This document shows, piece after piece, positions 24,992 through 33,810 of a DNA stretch of 64,000 nt. Each line of letters starts with the position of its first letter. The stretch's first letter is position 1. The position numbers and the translations under genes were made by a program. This stretch comes from Pseudaminobacter sp047739745 (lineage in GTDB: Bacteria > Pseudomonadota > Alphaproteobacteria > Rhizobiales > Rhizobiaceae): contig NZ_JBLLVA010000002.1 in assembly GCF_047739745.1 (NCBI RefSeq), positions 62,001 through 126,000 of the forward strand. The letters are read 5' to 3'. Below the pieces are notes generated by a model. It did not search any database and had not been told where the DNA came from. It was given only the letters and a program-made list of their open reading frames with translations.

Positions 24992-25032
24992 GCAGTTCGT
25001 GAGCGAGGTGCGGCAAGAGCACGCAGGCCGAC

Positions 25033-25062
25033 GCCCGGTTTCGGAAGGGGACCGAAACGGGC
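25033..25062 (+). promoter_or_regulatory. Stem-loop in the aapJ leader
   Basis: GCCCG-G-TTTCGG pairs with CCGAAACGGGC, eleven base pairs with one bulged G and a seven-base loop. A second GGGG-TTTCT-CCCC hairpin lies at 25084-25096, just before the ribosome site. They could shape mRNA stability or translation. Confidence 0.5.
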
Positions 25063-25123
25063 AAGTTATCCTCGCGCGGGAACGGGGTTTCTCCCCAATA
25101 ACAATGGAAAAGGGTCTGTGGGT

Positions 25124-26152
25124 ATGAAAAACAACATCAAGGTCATTCTCGGTGCCGCGGCGTTTGGTCTGGTGGCGGCTTCCGCTTCCGCAGCCACGCT
25201 CGACGACGTCAAGGCCAAGGGCTTTGTGCAATGCGGCGTCAACACTTCGTTGGCCGGCTTCTCTGCCCCGGACGACAAGGGCGAATGGAAGGGGCTGGAC
25301 GTCGATCTGTGTCGCGCGGTGGCTGCGGCCATTTTCAATGATCCGAGCAAGGTGAAGTTTACGCCGACCACCGCCAAGGAGCGGTTCACGGCCCTGCAAT
25401 CGGGCGAGATCGATCTTCTGTCCCGTAACACCACCTGGACGCTGAGCCGCGATACCGCGCTGGGCTTCAACTTCGCCGGCGTGAACTATTATGACGGCCA
25501 GGGTTTCATGATCAACGCCAAGAAGTTGCCCGGAATCAATTCCGCCTTACAGCTTTCCGGTGCGGCCGTCTGCGTGCAGAGCGGCACCACGACCGAACTC
25601 AATCTGGCGGACTACTTCAAGGCCAACAATCTCGAATACAATCCGGTCGTCTTCGAAAAGCTCGAGGAAGTGGATGCGGCCTATGATGCCGGCCGTTGCG
25701 ACGCCTACACCACCGACCAGTCCGGCCTTTATTCGCTGCGGCTGAAGCTCAGCGCTCCCGACGATCACATCGTCCTGCCGGAGATCATTTCCAAGGAGCC
25801 GCTTGGCCCGGCCGTTCGCCAGGGCGACGATCAGTGGTACGACATCGTCAAGTGGTCGCACTATGCCATGGTTCTCGGCGAGGAACTCGGCATCACCCAG
25901 GCCAATGTCGAGGAAATGAAGAATTCGCCCAACCCCGACATAAGGCGCGCGCTCGGCGTCGAGGAAGGTTCCAAGCTCGGCACGGATCTCGGCCTCGGCA
26001 ATGAGTGGATGGCCAACATCATCAAGGCCGTGGGTAATTACGGCGAAAGCTTCGAGCGCAATGTCGGCTCCGGCAGCCCGCTCAAGATCTCGCGCGGGCT
26101 GAATGCCCTGTGGACGAAGGGCGGCTTGCAATACGCCATGCCTATTCGCTGA
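25124..26152 (+). CDS. aapJ: General L-amino-acid ABC transporter, periplasmic binding protein
   Basis: AapJ binds a broad range of L-amino acids in the periplasm and delivers them to AapQM. The 342-residue precursor has a signal peptide ending ASASA near residue 23, then the family-3 solute-binding fold starting TLDDVKAKGFVQCGVNT, with DVDLCRAVAAAIF and the GRCDAYTTDQSGL lobe. GGAAAAGGG precedes the ATG. First gene of aapJQMP. The stem-loop after its stop should favour its higher expression over the membrane parts. Confidence 0.95.
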   Translation: MKNNIKVILGAAAFGLVAASASAATLDDVKAKGFVQCGVNTSLAGFSAPDDKGEWKGLDVDLCRAVAAAIFNDPSKVKFTPTTAKERFTALQSGEIDLLSRNTTWTLSRDTALGFNFAGVNYYDGQGFMINAKKLPGINSALQLSGAAVCVQSGTTTELNLADYFKANNLEYNPVVFEKLEEVDAAYDAGRCDAYTTDQSGLYSLRLKLSAPDDHIVLPEIISKEPLGPAVRQGDDQWYDIVKWSHYAMVLGEELGITQANVEEMKNSPNPDIRRALGVEEGSKLGTDLGLGNEWMANIIKAVGNYGESFERNVGSGSPLKISRGLNALWTKGGLQYAMPIR

Positions 26153-26170
26153 GGTCAGCGATCAAAATAC

Positions 26171-26192
26171 GGGAGGCGACCTGTCGCCTCCC
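26171..26192 (+). promoter_or_regulatory. Stem-loop between aapJ and aapQ
   Basis: GGGAGGCGAC pairs perfectly with GTCGCCTCCC with almost no spacer, so the real loop is about four bases. No T-tract follows. Position between binding-protein and permease genes is the classic place for a 3'-end stabiliser or partial terminator. Confidence 0.65.
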
Positions 26193-26215
26193 GGCATCCG
26201 GGAAAAGGAGATTCC

Positions 26216-27406
26216 ATGGCCTCGCAGGAATCGATCCGGGATAGTTCCGTCACGCGGGATTCTGTCCTCAATGACCCCAGGATACGCGGACTGGTCTATC
26301 AGGTTGTCGTATTCGTCCTTCTGTTCGTGTTCATCTACTGGGTCGTAGGCAACACGATCGAAAATCTGCAACGTTCCAAGATTGCGTCTGGATTTGGCTT
26401 CCTGAACAGTCGAGCCGGCTTCGACATCAGCCAGAGCATGATCGAATACTCGTCGGATTCCCGCTATTCGCGAGCGCTTCTCGTCGGACTCCTCAACACG
26501 CTGCTGGTGGCGATCACTGGCATCGTGACGGCAACCATCATCGGCTTCACCATCGGCATCGGGCGGCTCGCCAACAACTGGCTGATCCGCAAGATCTGCA
26601 TGGTGTATGTCGAGGTGTTCCGCAACATACCGCCGCTCCTGGTTATTTTCTTCTGGTATTTCGGCGTCATTTCCGTCTTGCCGTCGCCGCGCGAAAGCAT
26701 TCAGCTACCGTTTGATTCCTTCCTCAACAATCGCGGCTTCTTCCTGCCGAAGACGGTGTGGGGAGAGGGCATCTGGCTGCCGGTCGTCGGATTTTTCGTG
26801 GCGATCGCCATGTCCTGGTTTGTCGCACGTCAGGCGCGCAAGCGGCAGGAAGCGACGGGGCATCGGTTTCCGGTATTCTGGACGATTGTGGCCCTGATCA
26901 TCGGACTGCCGTTGCTGGCCTTCGCGTTGGCCGGGTTTCCGCTGACCTTCGAATTTCCGGTGAAGTCGACGTTCAACCTGGTCGGCGGCTTCCAGATAAA
27001 GCCGGAGTTCCTCGCCCTTTATCTGGCGCTGTCCTTCTACACGGCCGCCTTCATCGCCGAGATCGTTCGCGCCGGCATCCTGGGCGTCAGCAAGGGCCAG
27101 TCGGAAGCTTCCTCCGCGCTCGGGCTGAGATCGGGCCAGACGCTGCGTCTCGTTGTCGTTCCGCAGGCGCTGCGCATCATCATCCCGCCGCTGACCAGCC
27201 AGTATCTCAACCTTACCAAGAATTCATCGCTGGCGATTGCCATCGGTTTTCCCGATCTTGTCGCCGTTGGTGGCACCATTCTCAACCAGACCGGCCAGGC
27301 TATCGAGATCGTGGTCATCTGGATGGTGGTCTATCTCGGCCTCAGCCTGGTGACCTCGTTGTTCATGAACTGGTTCAACGCCAGAATGGCGCTGGTGGAA
27401 AGGTAA
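26216..27406 (+). CDS. aapQ: General L-amino-acid ABC transporter permease AapQ
   Basis: A 396-residue inner-membrane permease of the polar-amino-acid type. It starts near IRGLVYQVVVFVLLFVFIYWVVGN, has a long loop between the first two helices, and carries the coupling EAA motif AEIVRAGILGVSKGQSEASSALGL split around residues 280-303. Length exceeds the short HisQM type and matches AapQ/BztB. AAAGGAG precedes the ATG. It forms the channel with AapM. Confidence 0.94.
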   Translation: MASQESIRDSSVTRDSVLNDPRIRGLVYQVVVFVLLFVFIYWVVGNTIENLQRSKIASGFGFLNSRAGFDISQSMIEYSSDSRYSRALLVGLLNTLLVAITGIVTATIIGFTIGIGRLANNWLIRKICMVYVEVFRNIPPLLVIFFWYFGVISVLPSPRESIQLPFDSFLNNRGFFLPKTVWGEGIWLPVVGFFVAIAMSWFVARQARKRQEATGHRFPVFWTIVALIIGLPLLAFALAGFPLTFEFPVKSTFNLVGGFQIKPEFLALYLALSFYTAAFIAEIVRAGILGVSKGQSEASSALGLRSGQTLRLVVVPQALRIIIPPLTSQYLNLTKNSSLAIAIGFPDLVAVGGTILNQTGQAIEIVVIWMVVYLGLSLVTSLFMNWFNARMALVER

Positions 27407-27410
27407 GTTG

Positions 27411-28565
27411 ATGCAACACAGCCTTTCTTATGTGCGCACCGAAATGTCGGCATCCCAACCGCCGCCGGCCGCCGAGCGCGGGCTGGTCAAATGGTTGCGC
27501 AAGAATCTCATCGCCACGCCAACGGACGCCGTGTTGACGGTGGTCGGCATCGCCATCGTTCTTTTCACGCTGCCGCCCTTTATCAATTGGCTCTTCATCA
27601 ATGCGCAATGGACGGGCACGGATCGCACATTCTGCGCCACGGTGGCGCAGGGCGGCATGCAGCCGGATGGCTGGTCCGGTGCCTGCTGGGCTTTCGTGAG
27701 CGCGAAATTCGAACAGTTCCTGTTCGGCCGCTACACGATTTCCGAGCGCTGGCGCGTGGTGCTGACAGGGTTCCTGTTCGTCGCGCTTCTCGTGCCGCTG
27801 ATGATCCCGAAGGTGCCGTATAAGGGGTTGAACGCGCTTCTGCTGTTCATTGTCTTGCCCATTGTGGCCTATTTCCTGCTGGTAGGAGGCTATTTCGGCT
27901 TGCCGCATGTGGAAACGCCGCTCTGGGGCGGCCTGATGGTCACGCTGGTGCTGTCCTTCGTCGGCATCGGCGTATCCTTGCCGCTGGGCATCATCCTGGC
28001 GTTGGGGCGGCGCTCGAAACTGCCGATCATCAAGCTGTTCAGCGTCATCTTCATCGAGACGGTGCGCGGCGTGCCGTTGGTGACGGTGCTGTTCATGGCC
28101 AGTGTCATGCTGCCGCTGTTTCTGCCGGCGGGCGTGACTTTCGACAAATTCCTGCGCGCCTTGATAGGCGTTGCGCTGTTTGCTTCAGCCTATATGGCGG
28201 AGGTCGTTCGCGGCGGTCTGCAGGCCATTCCGAAGGGGCAGTATGAGGGTGCCGATTCGCTTGGGCTCAGCTATTGGCAGAAGACCGGGCTGATCGTTCT
28301 GCCGCAGGCGCTCAAGCTGGTCATCCCGGGCATCGTCAACACGTTCATCGGCATCTTCAAGGACACCAGCCTCGTCTATATCATCGGAATGTTCGACCTG
28401 CTGGGCATCGTCCGCCAGAATTTCGGAGATTCGAACTGGGCCTCGGCGCAGACGCCGATGACCGGGCTTGTGTTCGCCGGCTTTGTGTTTTGGGTGTTCT
28501 GCTTCGGCATGTCGCGCTACTCGATCTACATGGAACGTCGGCTTGATACCGGCCACAGACGTTGA
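27411..28565 (+). CDS. aapM: General L-amino-acid ABC transporter permease AapM
   Basis: The 384-residue inner-membrane partner of AapQ has about eight helices and the EAA loop AEVVRGGLQAIPKGQYEGADSLGL near residues 262-285. A TTG three bases upstream is in frame but the ATG at 27411, four bases after the aapQ stop region with AAAGG before it, is preferred. The N-terminal 25 residues are polar, as usual in AapM. Confidence 0.94.
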   Translation: MQHSLSYVRTEMSASQPPPAAERGLVKWLRKNLIATPTDAVLTVVGIAIVLFTLPPFINWLFINAQWTGTDRTFCATVAQGGMQPDGWSGACWAFVSAKFEQFLFGRYTISERWRVVLTGFLFVALLVPLMIPKVPYKGLNALLLFIVLPIVAYFLLVGGYFGLPHVETPLWGGLMVTLVLSFVGIGVSLPLGIILALGRRSKLPIIKLFSVIFIETVRGVPLVTVLFMASVMLPLFLPAGVTFDKFLRALIGVALFASAYMAEVVRGGLQAIPKGQYEGADSLGLSYWQKTGLIVLPQALKLVIPGIVNTFIGIFKDTSLVYIIGMFDLLGIVRQNFGDSNWASAQTPMTGLVFAGFVFWVFCFGMSRYSIYMERRLDTGHRR

Positions 28566-28593
28566 GACTGCAAAAAATAAAGGGGATCGATCC

Positions 28594-29397
28594 ATGGCCA
28601 TAGAAAACGCAGTCAGCCCCGAAGAGATCAAGGTCGATCTCGGCAAGATGCAGATATCGGACACGGATGTGGCGATCGACATCGTCAACATGCACAAATG
28701 GTATGGCGATTTCCATGTGCTGAAGGACATCAACCTTCGGGTGATGCGCGGCGAGCGGATTGTCATCTGCGGCCCGTCGGGCTCGGGCAAATCGACGATG
28801 ATCCGCTGCATCAACCGCCTAGAGGAACACCAGAAGGGCAAGATCATCGTCGACGGTAAGGAACTGACCAGCGATCTCAAGAAAATCGACGAGGTCCGTC
28901 GCGAAGTGGGCATGGTGTTCCAGCACTTCAACCTGTTTCCGCATCTGACCATTCTGGAAAACTGCACGCTGGCGCCGATCTGGGTGCGCAAGACGCCAAA
29001 GAAGCAGGCGGAAGAAATCGCCATGCATTTCCTGAAACGGGTGAAGATTCCCGAACAGGCCCACAAATATCCGGGCCAGCTCTCAGGCGGTCAGCAACAG
29101 CGCGTGGCCATCGCCCGCTCGCTGTGCATGCATCCGCGCATCATGCTGTTCGACGAGCCCACCTCGGCGCTGGACCCCGAGATGATCAAGGAAGTGCTCG
29201 AAACCATGGTCGGGCTTGCCGAGGAGGGCATGACCATGCTGTGCGTCACCCACGAAATGGGCTTTGCTCGTAAGGTCGCCAACCGGGTGATCTTCATGGA
29301 TCAGGGGCAGATCGTCGAGCAGAACACCCCTGGCGAATTCTTCGACAATCCGCAGCACGAGCGCACCAAGCTGTTCCTCAGCCAGATTCTGCACTAA
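28594..29397 (+). CDS. aapP: General L-amino-acid ABC transporter ATP-binding protein AapP
   Basis: The 267-residue ATPase powers AapQM. It has Walker A GPSGSGKST near residue 62, signature LSGGQQQRVAIAR, Walker B IMLFDEPTSALDPE and the switch histidine in CVTHEMGF. An N-terminal extension of ~25 acidic residues precedes the ABC core. AAGGGGAT lies before the ATG. The operon ends at a strong inverted repeat. Confidence 0.96.
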   Translation: MAIENAVSPEEIKVDLGKMQISDTDVAIDIVNMHKWYGDFHVLKDINLRVMRGERIVICGPSGSGKSTMIRCINRLEEHQKGKIIVDGKELTSDLKKIDEVRREVGMVFQHFNLFPHLTILENCTLAPIWVRKTPKKQAEEIAMHFLKRVKIPEQAHKYPGQLSGGQQQRVAIARSLCMHPRIMLFDEPTSALDPEMIKEVLETMVGLAEEGMTMLCVTHEMGFARKVANRVIFMDQGQIVEQNTPGEFFDNPQHERTKLFLSQILH

Positions 29398-29401
29398 ATC
29401 C

Positions 29402-29437
29402 CACGACCGGTAGCGACCGACAACGCTACCGGTCGTG
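29402..29437. terminator. Perfect 14-base inverted repeat between aapP and usp
   Basis: CACGACCGGTAGCG and CGCTACCGGTCGTG form a perfect 14-base stem with an eight-base loop, between convergent stops at 29397 and 29448. There is little T-tract on either side, so it may act as a roadblock or 3'-end stabiliser as much as an intrinsic terminator. Confidence 0.65.
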
Positions 29438-29447
29438 AAAGGCTTGA

Positions 29448-29867
29448 CTAGCGAACGACGAGAACCGGGATAGCCGAGTAGTGGACAACTTCGGCGGTCT
29501 GGCTGCCGAGCAGGAGCCGGCTGACGCCGCGGCGGCCGTGAGACGCCATCACGATAAGATCGCAGCCGTGTTCTTTGGCAGCCTCGACAATTGCTTCAGC
29601 CGGTGAGTCATTCGTGGCCTGAATCACGTTGATTTTCACGCCCAGCTTGGCGGCGGCGTCTTTTGCCGCGTTGAGTGCAGCATCCGCGTGTTTTGTCTGC
29701 GCCTCGGTCCATGACCCAAGCGTGGCCGGAGACTGCAGCGGATAAGGTTCGGTCACGGTGATGATATGGGCAGAGCTACCGAGGCTTTTTGCCAAGGCCA
29801 ATCCGTGGGTAACGCCCTTCTGCGCCAGTTCCGAGCCATCGGTCGAGATAAGGATGTGCTTGTACAC
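29448..29867 (-). CDS. Universal stress protein (UspA family)
   Basis: The 139-residue cytosolic protein has the Usp Rossmann-like fold opening YKHILISTDGSELA and the nucleotide-binding signature MASHGRRGVSRLLLGS followed by IPVLVV, which marks the ATP-binding class. It starts with GTG at 29867 after AGGAGAAACAA. A promoter with 17-base spacing lies upstream. Role is general stress tolerance; the specific partner is unknown. Confidence 0.93.
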   Translation of the reverse strand: MYKHILISTDGSELAQKGVTHGLALAKSLGSSAHIITVTEPYPLQSPATLGSWTEAQTKHADAALNAAKDAAAKLGVKINVIQATNDSPAEAIVEAAKEHGCDLIVMASHGRRGVSRLLLGSQTAEVVHYSAIPVLVVR

Positions 29868-29906
29868 GGTTGTTTCTCCTCAGTTTGCCAGCCGAGTATA
29901 ACGAAT

Positions 29907-29935
29907 ATTGTCCGCAATAGTTTGCGGCGGGTCAA
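29907..29935 (-). promoter_or_regulatory. Candidate promoter of the universal stress gene
   Basis: On the reverse strand TTGACC and GACAAT are separated by 17 bases, about 40 bases before the GTG start. Confidence 0.5.
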
Positions 29936-29967
29936 ATATGATGGAGGCAGCGCCAGCAATATCACTT

Positions 29968-31179
29968 TTATAGTGACGGTTCCCAGCCATAGAGCCAGTC
30001 GAGGTCGGCGGCCAGGGCTTCGGGTCGGCGGGTTCTTAGCACCAGATTGCGGGCCATGGCGACCGGCCCTGCCGCATGCCAGGCAAAGTGGTTGAATGCG
30101 CCGCGTCGCGCGACCTGGCGAATGCGCGGCCGGCGCCACGCCTCCCAGGCCGCAAGCGAAGCGGACGAACCGGCTTTTGATGTCGCAACGAAATGCGCCA
30201 GCGTTTCAGCGTCCTCGATTGCCATGGCAGCGCCTTGGGCGGCAAACGGTGTCATGGCATGGGCGGCGTCGCCGATCAGAGCAAGACCCGGTGATGTCCA
30301 TGATGTCGTTGCATCGACCGTGTGGACCGGCCACGCCGTCCAGGGCGCTTCGCTCTCGCCAAGCGATTTCAGCGCTGGCGCGGTGCCGCGCAGGGCTGCC
30401 CTTAATTCGGAAGTATCCGCCTTGGCTGACCAGTCGTCGACGATCCGCCGACCCCGCGTGAAGGCGACGAGATTGAAAGCTCCGCCGCCGCGCACCGGAT
30501 AGGTGATGAGATGGAAGCCGGGATGCAGGAACGCGATGACGGCATCAGTGGCGCCCAGTTCGGCGAGCCGCCGTCCATGAATGCTGTCGCGCTGGACGAG
30601 CAGGCGCCAGGCGATTTCGCCGCTGAACCGGCTCTGCCGGTGCCCGCCCGCCAGACCGCGCAGGCCCGACCATACGCCGTCGGCACCGATCAGCAGCGAG
30701 CCGGCCATCTGTTCGCCTTCGCTGTCGATATCCACGTTCACGCAAACGCAGCCGTTCCCGGGTGTGGCGTTACGAACTGTCGCCCCCGTGGTCAGGCGGA
30801 TTGCGAGCTGGCGCGAAACCGCGTCGAGCAGCGCCGCCTGAAGGTCGGCCCGGTGCGCCACCAGATAGGGCGCGCCCCAGCGCTGCTCGGCCATTTCGCC
30901 GAGCGGCACATGTGCCAGCTCGTTGAGCGAGCGCGCGTCGCGTAAAACCACGGAGCGTGGCCGCACCGCCTTGGCCGAAAGACCTTCGAGAACGCCGAGG
31001 CGGTCGAGGATGCGGGTAGCATTGGGCGATAGCTGGAGGCCGGCGCCGACCTCTTGCAATGTTGCGGAACGCTCGAAAATCTCGACCGAAAAGCCGCGGC
31101 TGGCGAAGGCGAGGGCGGCTGTCAGGCCGGCAATGCCGGCACCGGCAATGATGATCTGCCCGGAACGGGCCTTATCCAT
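29968..31179 (-). CDS. FAD-dependent monooxygenase (salicylate-hydroxylase-like)
   Basis: The 403-residue flavoprotein has the FAD-binding GAGIAGLTAALAFA at the N-terminus, the DG motif (GADGVWSGLR) near residue 160 and the ribityl-binding GDAAHAMTPFAAQGAA near residue 285, all marks of group A aromatic hydroxylases. It lacks a signal peptide. It stands alone with no ring-cleavage genes nearby, so the substrate is unknown. ATG 31179 is preferred over a TTG two codons earlier. Confidence 0.9.
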   Translation of the reverse strand: MDKARSGQIIIAGAGIAGLTAALAFASRGFSVEIFERSATLQEVGAGLQLSPNATRILDRLGVLEGLSAKAVRPRSVVLRDARSLNELAHVPLGEMAEQRWGAPYLVAHRADLQAALLDAVSRQLAIRLTTGATVRNATPGNGCVCVNVDIDSEGEQMAGSLLIGADGVWSGLRGLAGGHRQSRFSGEIAWRLLVQRDSIHGRRLAELGATDAVIAFLHPGFHLITYPVRGGGAFNLVAFTRGRRIVDDWSAKADTSELRAALRGTAPALKSLGESEAPWTAWPVHTVDATTSWTSPGLALIGDAAHAMTPFAAQGAAMAIEDAETLAHFVATSKAGSSASLAAWEAWRRPRIRQVARRGAFNHFAWHAAGPVAMARNLVLRTRRPEALAADLDWLYGWEPSL

Positions 31180-31203
31180 AGGCAAGCGCCGAAGCGGCGT
31201 CGT

Positions 31204-31449
31204 TCAGGCGGCCTGAACGACGTAGAGACAGTTGGCCGGGCGAGTCTCGTTCGCCTGAAGGGAGTTGTTGTAGCGATAGAGCGTCGAGCAATAGGGGCAG
31301 ACCAACTCGCTATCGTCGCCCATGTCGAGATAGACATGCGGATGGTCGAATGGCGGATTTGCACCCACGCATTTGAATTCCTTCACGCCGATTTCGACTA
31401 CGGTATGACCCGCATCGTTCTGGAAATGGGGAATGGAACCGCCGGCCAT
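31204..31449 (-). CDS. NDUFS6-like zinc-finger protein of complex I
   Basis: This 81-residue protein is of the zf-CHCC family. The Zn ligands are visible as KCVGANPPFDHPH, then CPYCSTLY. It is the bacterial counterpart of the mitochondrial 13-kDa NDUFS6 subunit, which binds zinc on the peripheral arm of complex I and aids assembly. GGAGAAGG stands just before the ATG. It lies 24 bases upstream of the monooxygenase gene on the same strand; a second complex I accessory gene is at 22608. Confidence 0.88.
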   Translation of the reverse strand: MAGGSIPHFQNDAGHTVVEIGVKEFKCVGANPPFDHPHVYLDMGDDSELVCPYCSTLYRYNNSLQANETRPANCLYVVQAA

Positions 31450-31602
31450 GACCTTCTCCTGTCGCTTGGTCCCGGGTCATAGCAGGCGTTGGCGGCAGTG
31501 CCAATCGCTTTGCAACGCGCCGTGAAATCAAACTGTCGCAAAAGCCTGTCAGGAGATAAGCTAAGCCGAATAAGCGGCTACGCGTCGCAAGGGACTCTGG
31601 AA

Positions 31603-33810
31603 ATGAACATACTCAAGCCGGTTGTCGCCGAATTCACCACACCCGGAACGGCCGATGGAGACGTTTCTTCCGGCAATCCCGATCGTTTCGTCAACCGCGA
31701 GTTCTCCTGGCTTCAGTTCAACCGGCGCGTATTGGAGGAATCGCAGAATCCGCATCATCCTTTGCTGGAGCGGGTGCGTTTCCTGTCGATTTCGGCGACC
31801 AATCTCGATGAGTTCTTCATGGTGCGTGTCGCCGGTCTCGCCGGCCAGATTCGCCAAGGCATCGCCATAAAGAGTCCCGACGGGCGAACACCCGAACAGC
31901 AGCTTGAACAGCTTCTCGTCGAGGTCGGCCATCTTCAGGAAGATCAGCAGAAAAGCCTTGCCGATCTCGCGGTGCTCCTCAGGAAAGAGGGCATCGAGAT
32001 GATAGCCGATGACGCGCTGACCAAGGAGGAGAGAAACTGGCTCGAGAATCATTTCCTCGAGCAGATATTTCCGGTTCTGACGCCGCTTTCCATTGATCCG
32101 GCGCATCCGTTTCCGTTCATTCCCAATCTCGGCTTCTCCAAGGCCCTGCAGTTGCGCAACCGCAAGGACGGCGAAGAGATGACGGCGCTGCTGCGCCTGC
32201 CCACCGCACTCAAACGCTTTGTAAGATTGCCGGACCGCAAGAACCTGATCCGCTTCATTCCGACGGAAGAGACGGTCGGCCTTTTCATCGGCCATTTGTT
32301 TCCGGGATATGAGGTCAAGGGCTCGGGCTCGTTCCGCATCATTCGCGACAGCGATATCGAGGTCGAGGAAGAGGCCGAGGACCTGGTGCAACTCTTCGAG
32401 ACGGCATTGAAGCGCCGGCGCCGCGGCTCCGTGATCCGCATCGAATTCGACGACCAGACACCCGAAGAACTGAGGGATTTCGTCGCCGGCGAACTTGGCG
32501 TTCCATCGGCCCGCATCAGCGTGCTCACCGGCCCGCTGGCGCTCAGCCAGATCTCGGAGCTGGTGGCCGTGGCGCGCGACGACCTCAAGTTCACGCCTTA
32601 CAATCCGCGCTTTCCCGAGCGTGTGCGCGATCATCGCGGCGATTGCTTTGCCGCCATCCGCGAGAAGGACATGGTCGTCCATCATCCTTACGAGTCCTTC
32701 GACGTTGTCGTGCAGTTTCTCCGCCAGGCCGCAGCCGATCCGGAAGTGGTGGCGATAAAGCAGACGCTCTACCGGACCTCGAACGACAGCCCGATCGTGC
32801 GCGCGCTGGTCGATGCGGCCGAGGCGGGCAAGTCGGTTACCGCGCTTGTCGAACTGAAAGCGCGATTTGACGAGGAGGCCAATATCCGCTGGGCGCGCGA
32901 TCTTGAGCGGGCGGGCGTGCAGGTGGTGTTCGGCTTCATAGAGCTTAAAACGCATGCCAAGATGTCGCTGGTCGTGCGCCGCGAGGATGGGCGGCTGCGC
33001 AACTATGTCCACCTCGGCACTGGCAACTACCATCCGGTCACGGCGCGCATCTACACCGACCTGTCCTTCTTCACCACGGATTCGCAGATCGCCCGCGACG
33101 TCGCGCAACTGTTCAATTTCATCACCGGCTATGCCGAGCCGACCGAAAAGATGTCGGTCGCGATGTCGCCGCTGACGCTGAGAAGCCGCATCCTCAAGCA
33201 CATTGCCGACGAAGTCGAACATGCCGCGCAAGGCCGCCCGGCGCAAATCTGGATGAAGATGAACTCGCTTGTCGATCCCATCATCATCGACGCGCTGTAT
33301 GACGCCAGCCGCGCCGGCGTGGAGATCGATCTGGTGGTGCGCGGCATATGCTGCCTGAGGCCGCAGGTGCCCGGTCTGTCGGAAAACATAAGGGTAAAGT
33401 CGATCGTCGGCCGCTTTCTCGAGCACAGCCGGATATATTGTTTCGGCAATGGCCACGGCCTGCCGGCCGACGAGGCAATCGTCTATATCGGCTCGGCCGA
33501 TCTGATGCCGCGCAATCTCGACCGCCGCGTCGAAACCATGGTGCCGATCGTCAATCCGACCGTTCACGAACAGGTGCTCGGGCAGATCATGCTCGGAAAC
33601 ATTATGGACAATCAGCAAAGTTTCGAAGTATTGCCTGACGGTACCTCGCGGCGCGTTGTGCTCGACGAGGGCGAGGAACCGTTCAACGCGCAGGAATATT
33701 TCATGACCAATCCCAGCCTGTCCGGACGGGGCGATGCGTTGAAATCGCACGCGCCAAGACGCATTGCGCAATTCAAGCGCCGCAAGAAATCCATCGCCAC
33801 CGACACCTGA
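31603..33810 (+). CDS. ppk: Polyphosphate kinase 1
   Basis: PPK1 makes polyphosphate from ATP through a phosphohistidine. The 735-residue protein has the N-terminal domain (RFVNREFSWLQFN), the head domain, and two PLD-like catalytic domains; the phosphorylated histidine lies in YVHLGTGNYHP and the second site near HSRIYCFGNG. Its stop shares a base with the ppx start (TGATG), showing coupling of synthesis and degradation genes. The frame extends upstream, but the ATG at 31603 matches the family length. Confidence 0.95.
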   Translation: MNILKPVVAEFTTPGTADGDVSSGNPDRFVNREFSWLQFNRRVLEESQNPHHPLLERVRFLSISATNLDEFFMVRVAGLAGQIRQGIAIKSPDGRTPEQQLEQLLVEVGHLQEDQQKSLADLAVLLRKEGIEMIADDALTKEERNWLENHFLEQIFPVLTPLSIDPAHPFPFIPNLGFSKALQLRNRKDGEEMTALLRLPTALKRFVRLPDRKNLIRFIPTEETVGLFIGHLFPGYEVKGSGSFRIIRDSDIEVEEEAEDLVQLFETALKRRRRGSVIRIEFDDQTPEELRDFVAGELGVPSARISVLTGPLALSQISELVAVARDDLKFTPYNPRFPERVRDHRGDCFAAIREKDMVVHHPYESFDVVVQFLRQAAADPEVVAIKQTLYRTSNDSPIVRALVDAAEAGKSVTALVELKARFDEEANIRWARDLERAGVQVVFGFIELKTHAKMSLVVRREDGRLRNYVHLGTGNYHPVTARIYTDLSFFTTDSQIARDVAQLFNFITGYAEPTEKMSVAMSPLTLRSRILKHIADEVEHAAQGRPAQIWMKMNSLVDPIIIDALYDASRAGVEIDLVVRGICCLRPQVPGLSENIRVKSIVGRFLEHSRIYCFGNGHGLPADEAIVYIGSADLMPRNLDRRVETMVPIVNPTVHEQVLGQIMLGNIMDNQQSFEVLPDGTSRRVVLDEGEEPFNAQEYFMTNPSLSGRGDALKSHAPRRIAQFKRRKKSIATDT

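Larger units (their letters stand above)
24746..25123. other. Divergent intergenic region and aapJ leader
   Basis: The 378-base gap between metC and aapJ holds a candidate aapJ promoter (24963-24991) and two leader hairpins (25033-25062 and 25084-25096). The open frame upstream of aapJ has no recognisable protein and no ribosome site. I find no clear sigma-54 motif, although aap operons in Rhizobium respond to nitrogen. Confidence 0.55.

Noticed and set aside
24746..25123. Sigma-54 promoter for the aap operon
   Set aside because: I could not find a GG-N10-GC core with adequate flanks; nitrogen control may be indirect.
31533..31550. Two CTGTC repeats before ppk resembling a Pho box
   Set aside because: The repeats are 13 bases apart, not the 11 needed for PhoB half-sites, and the rest of the consensus is missing.
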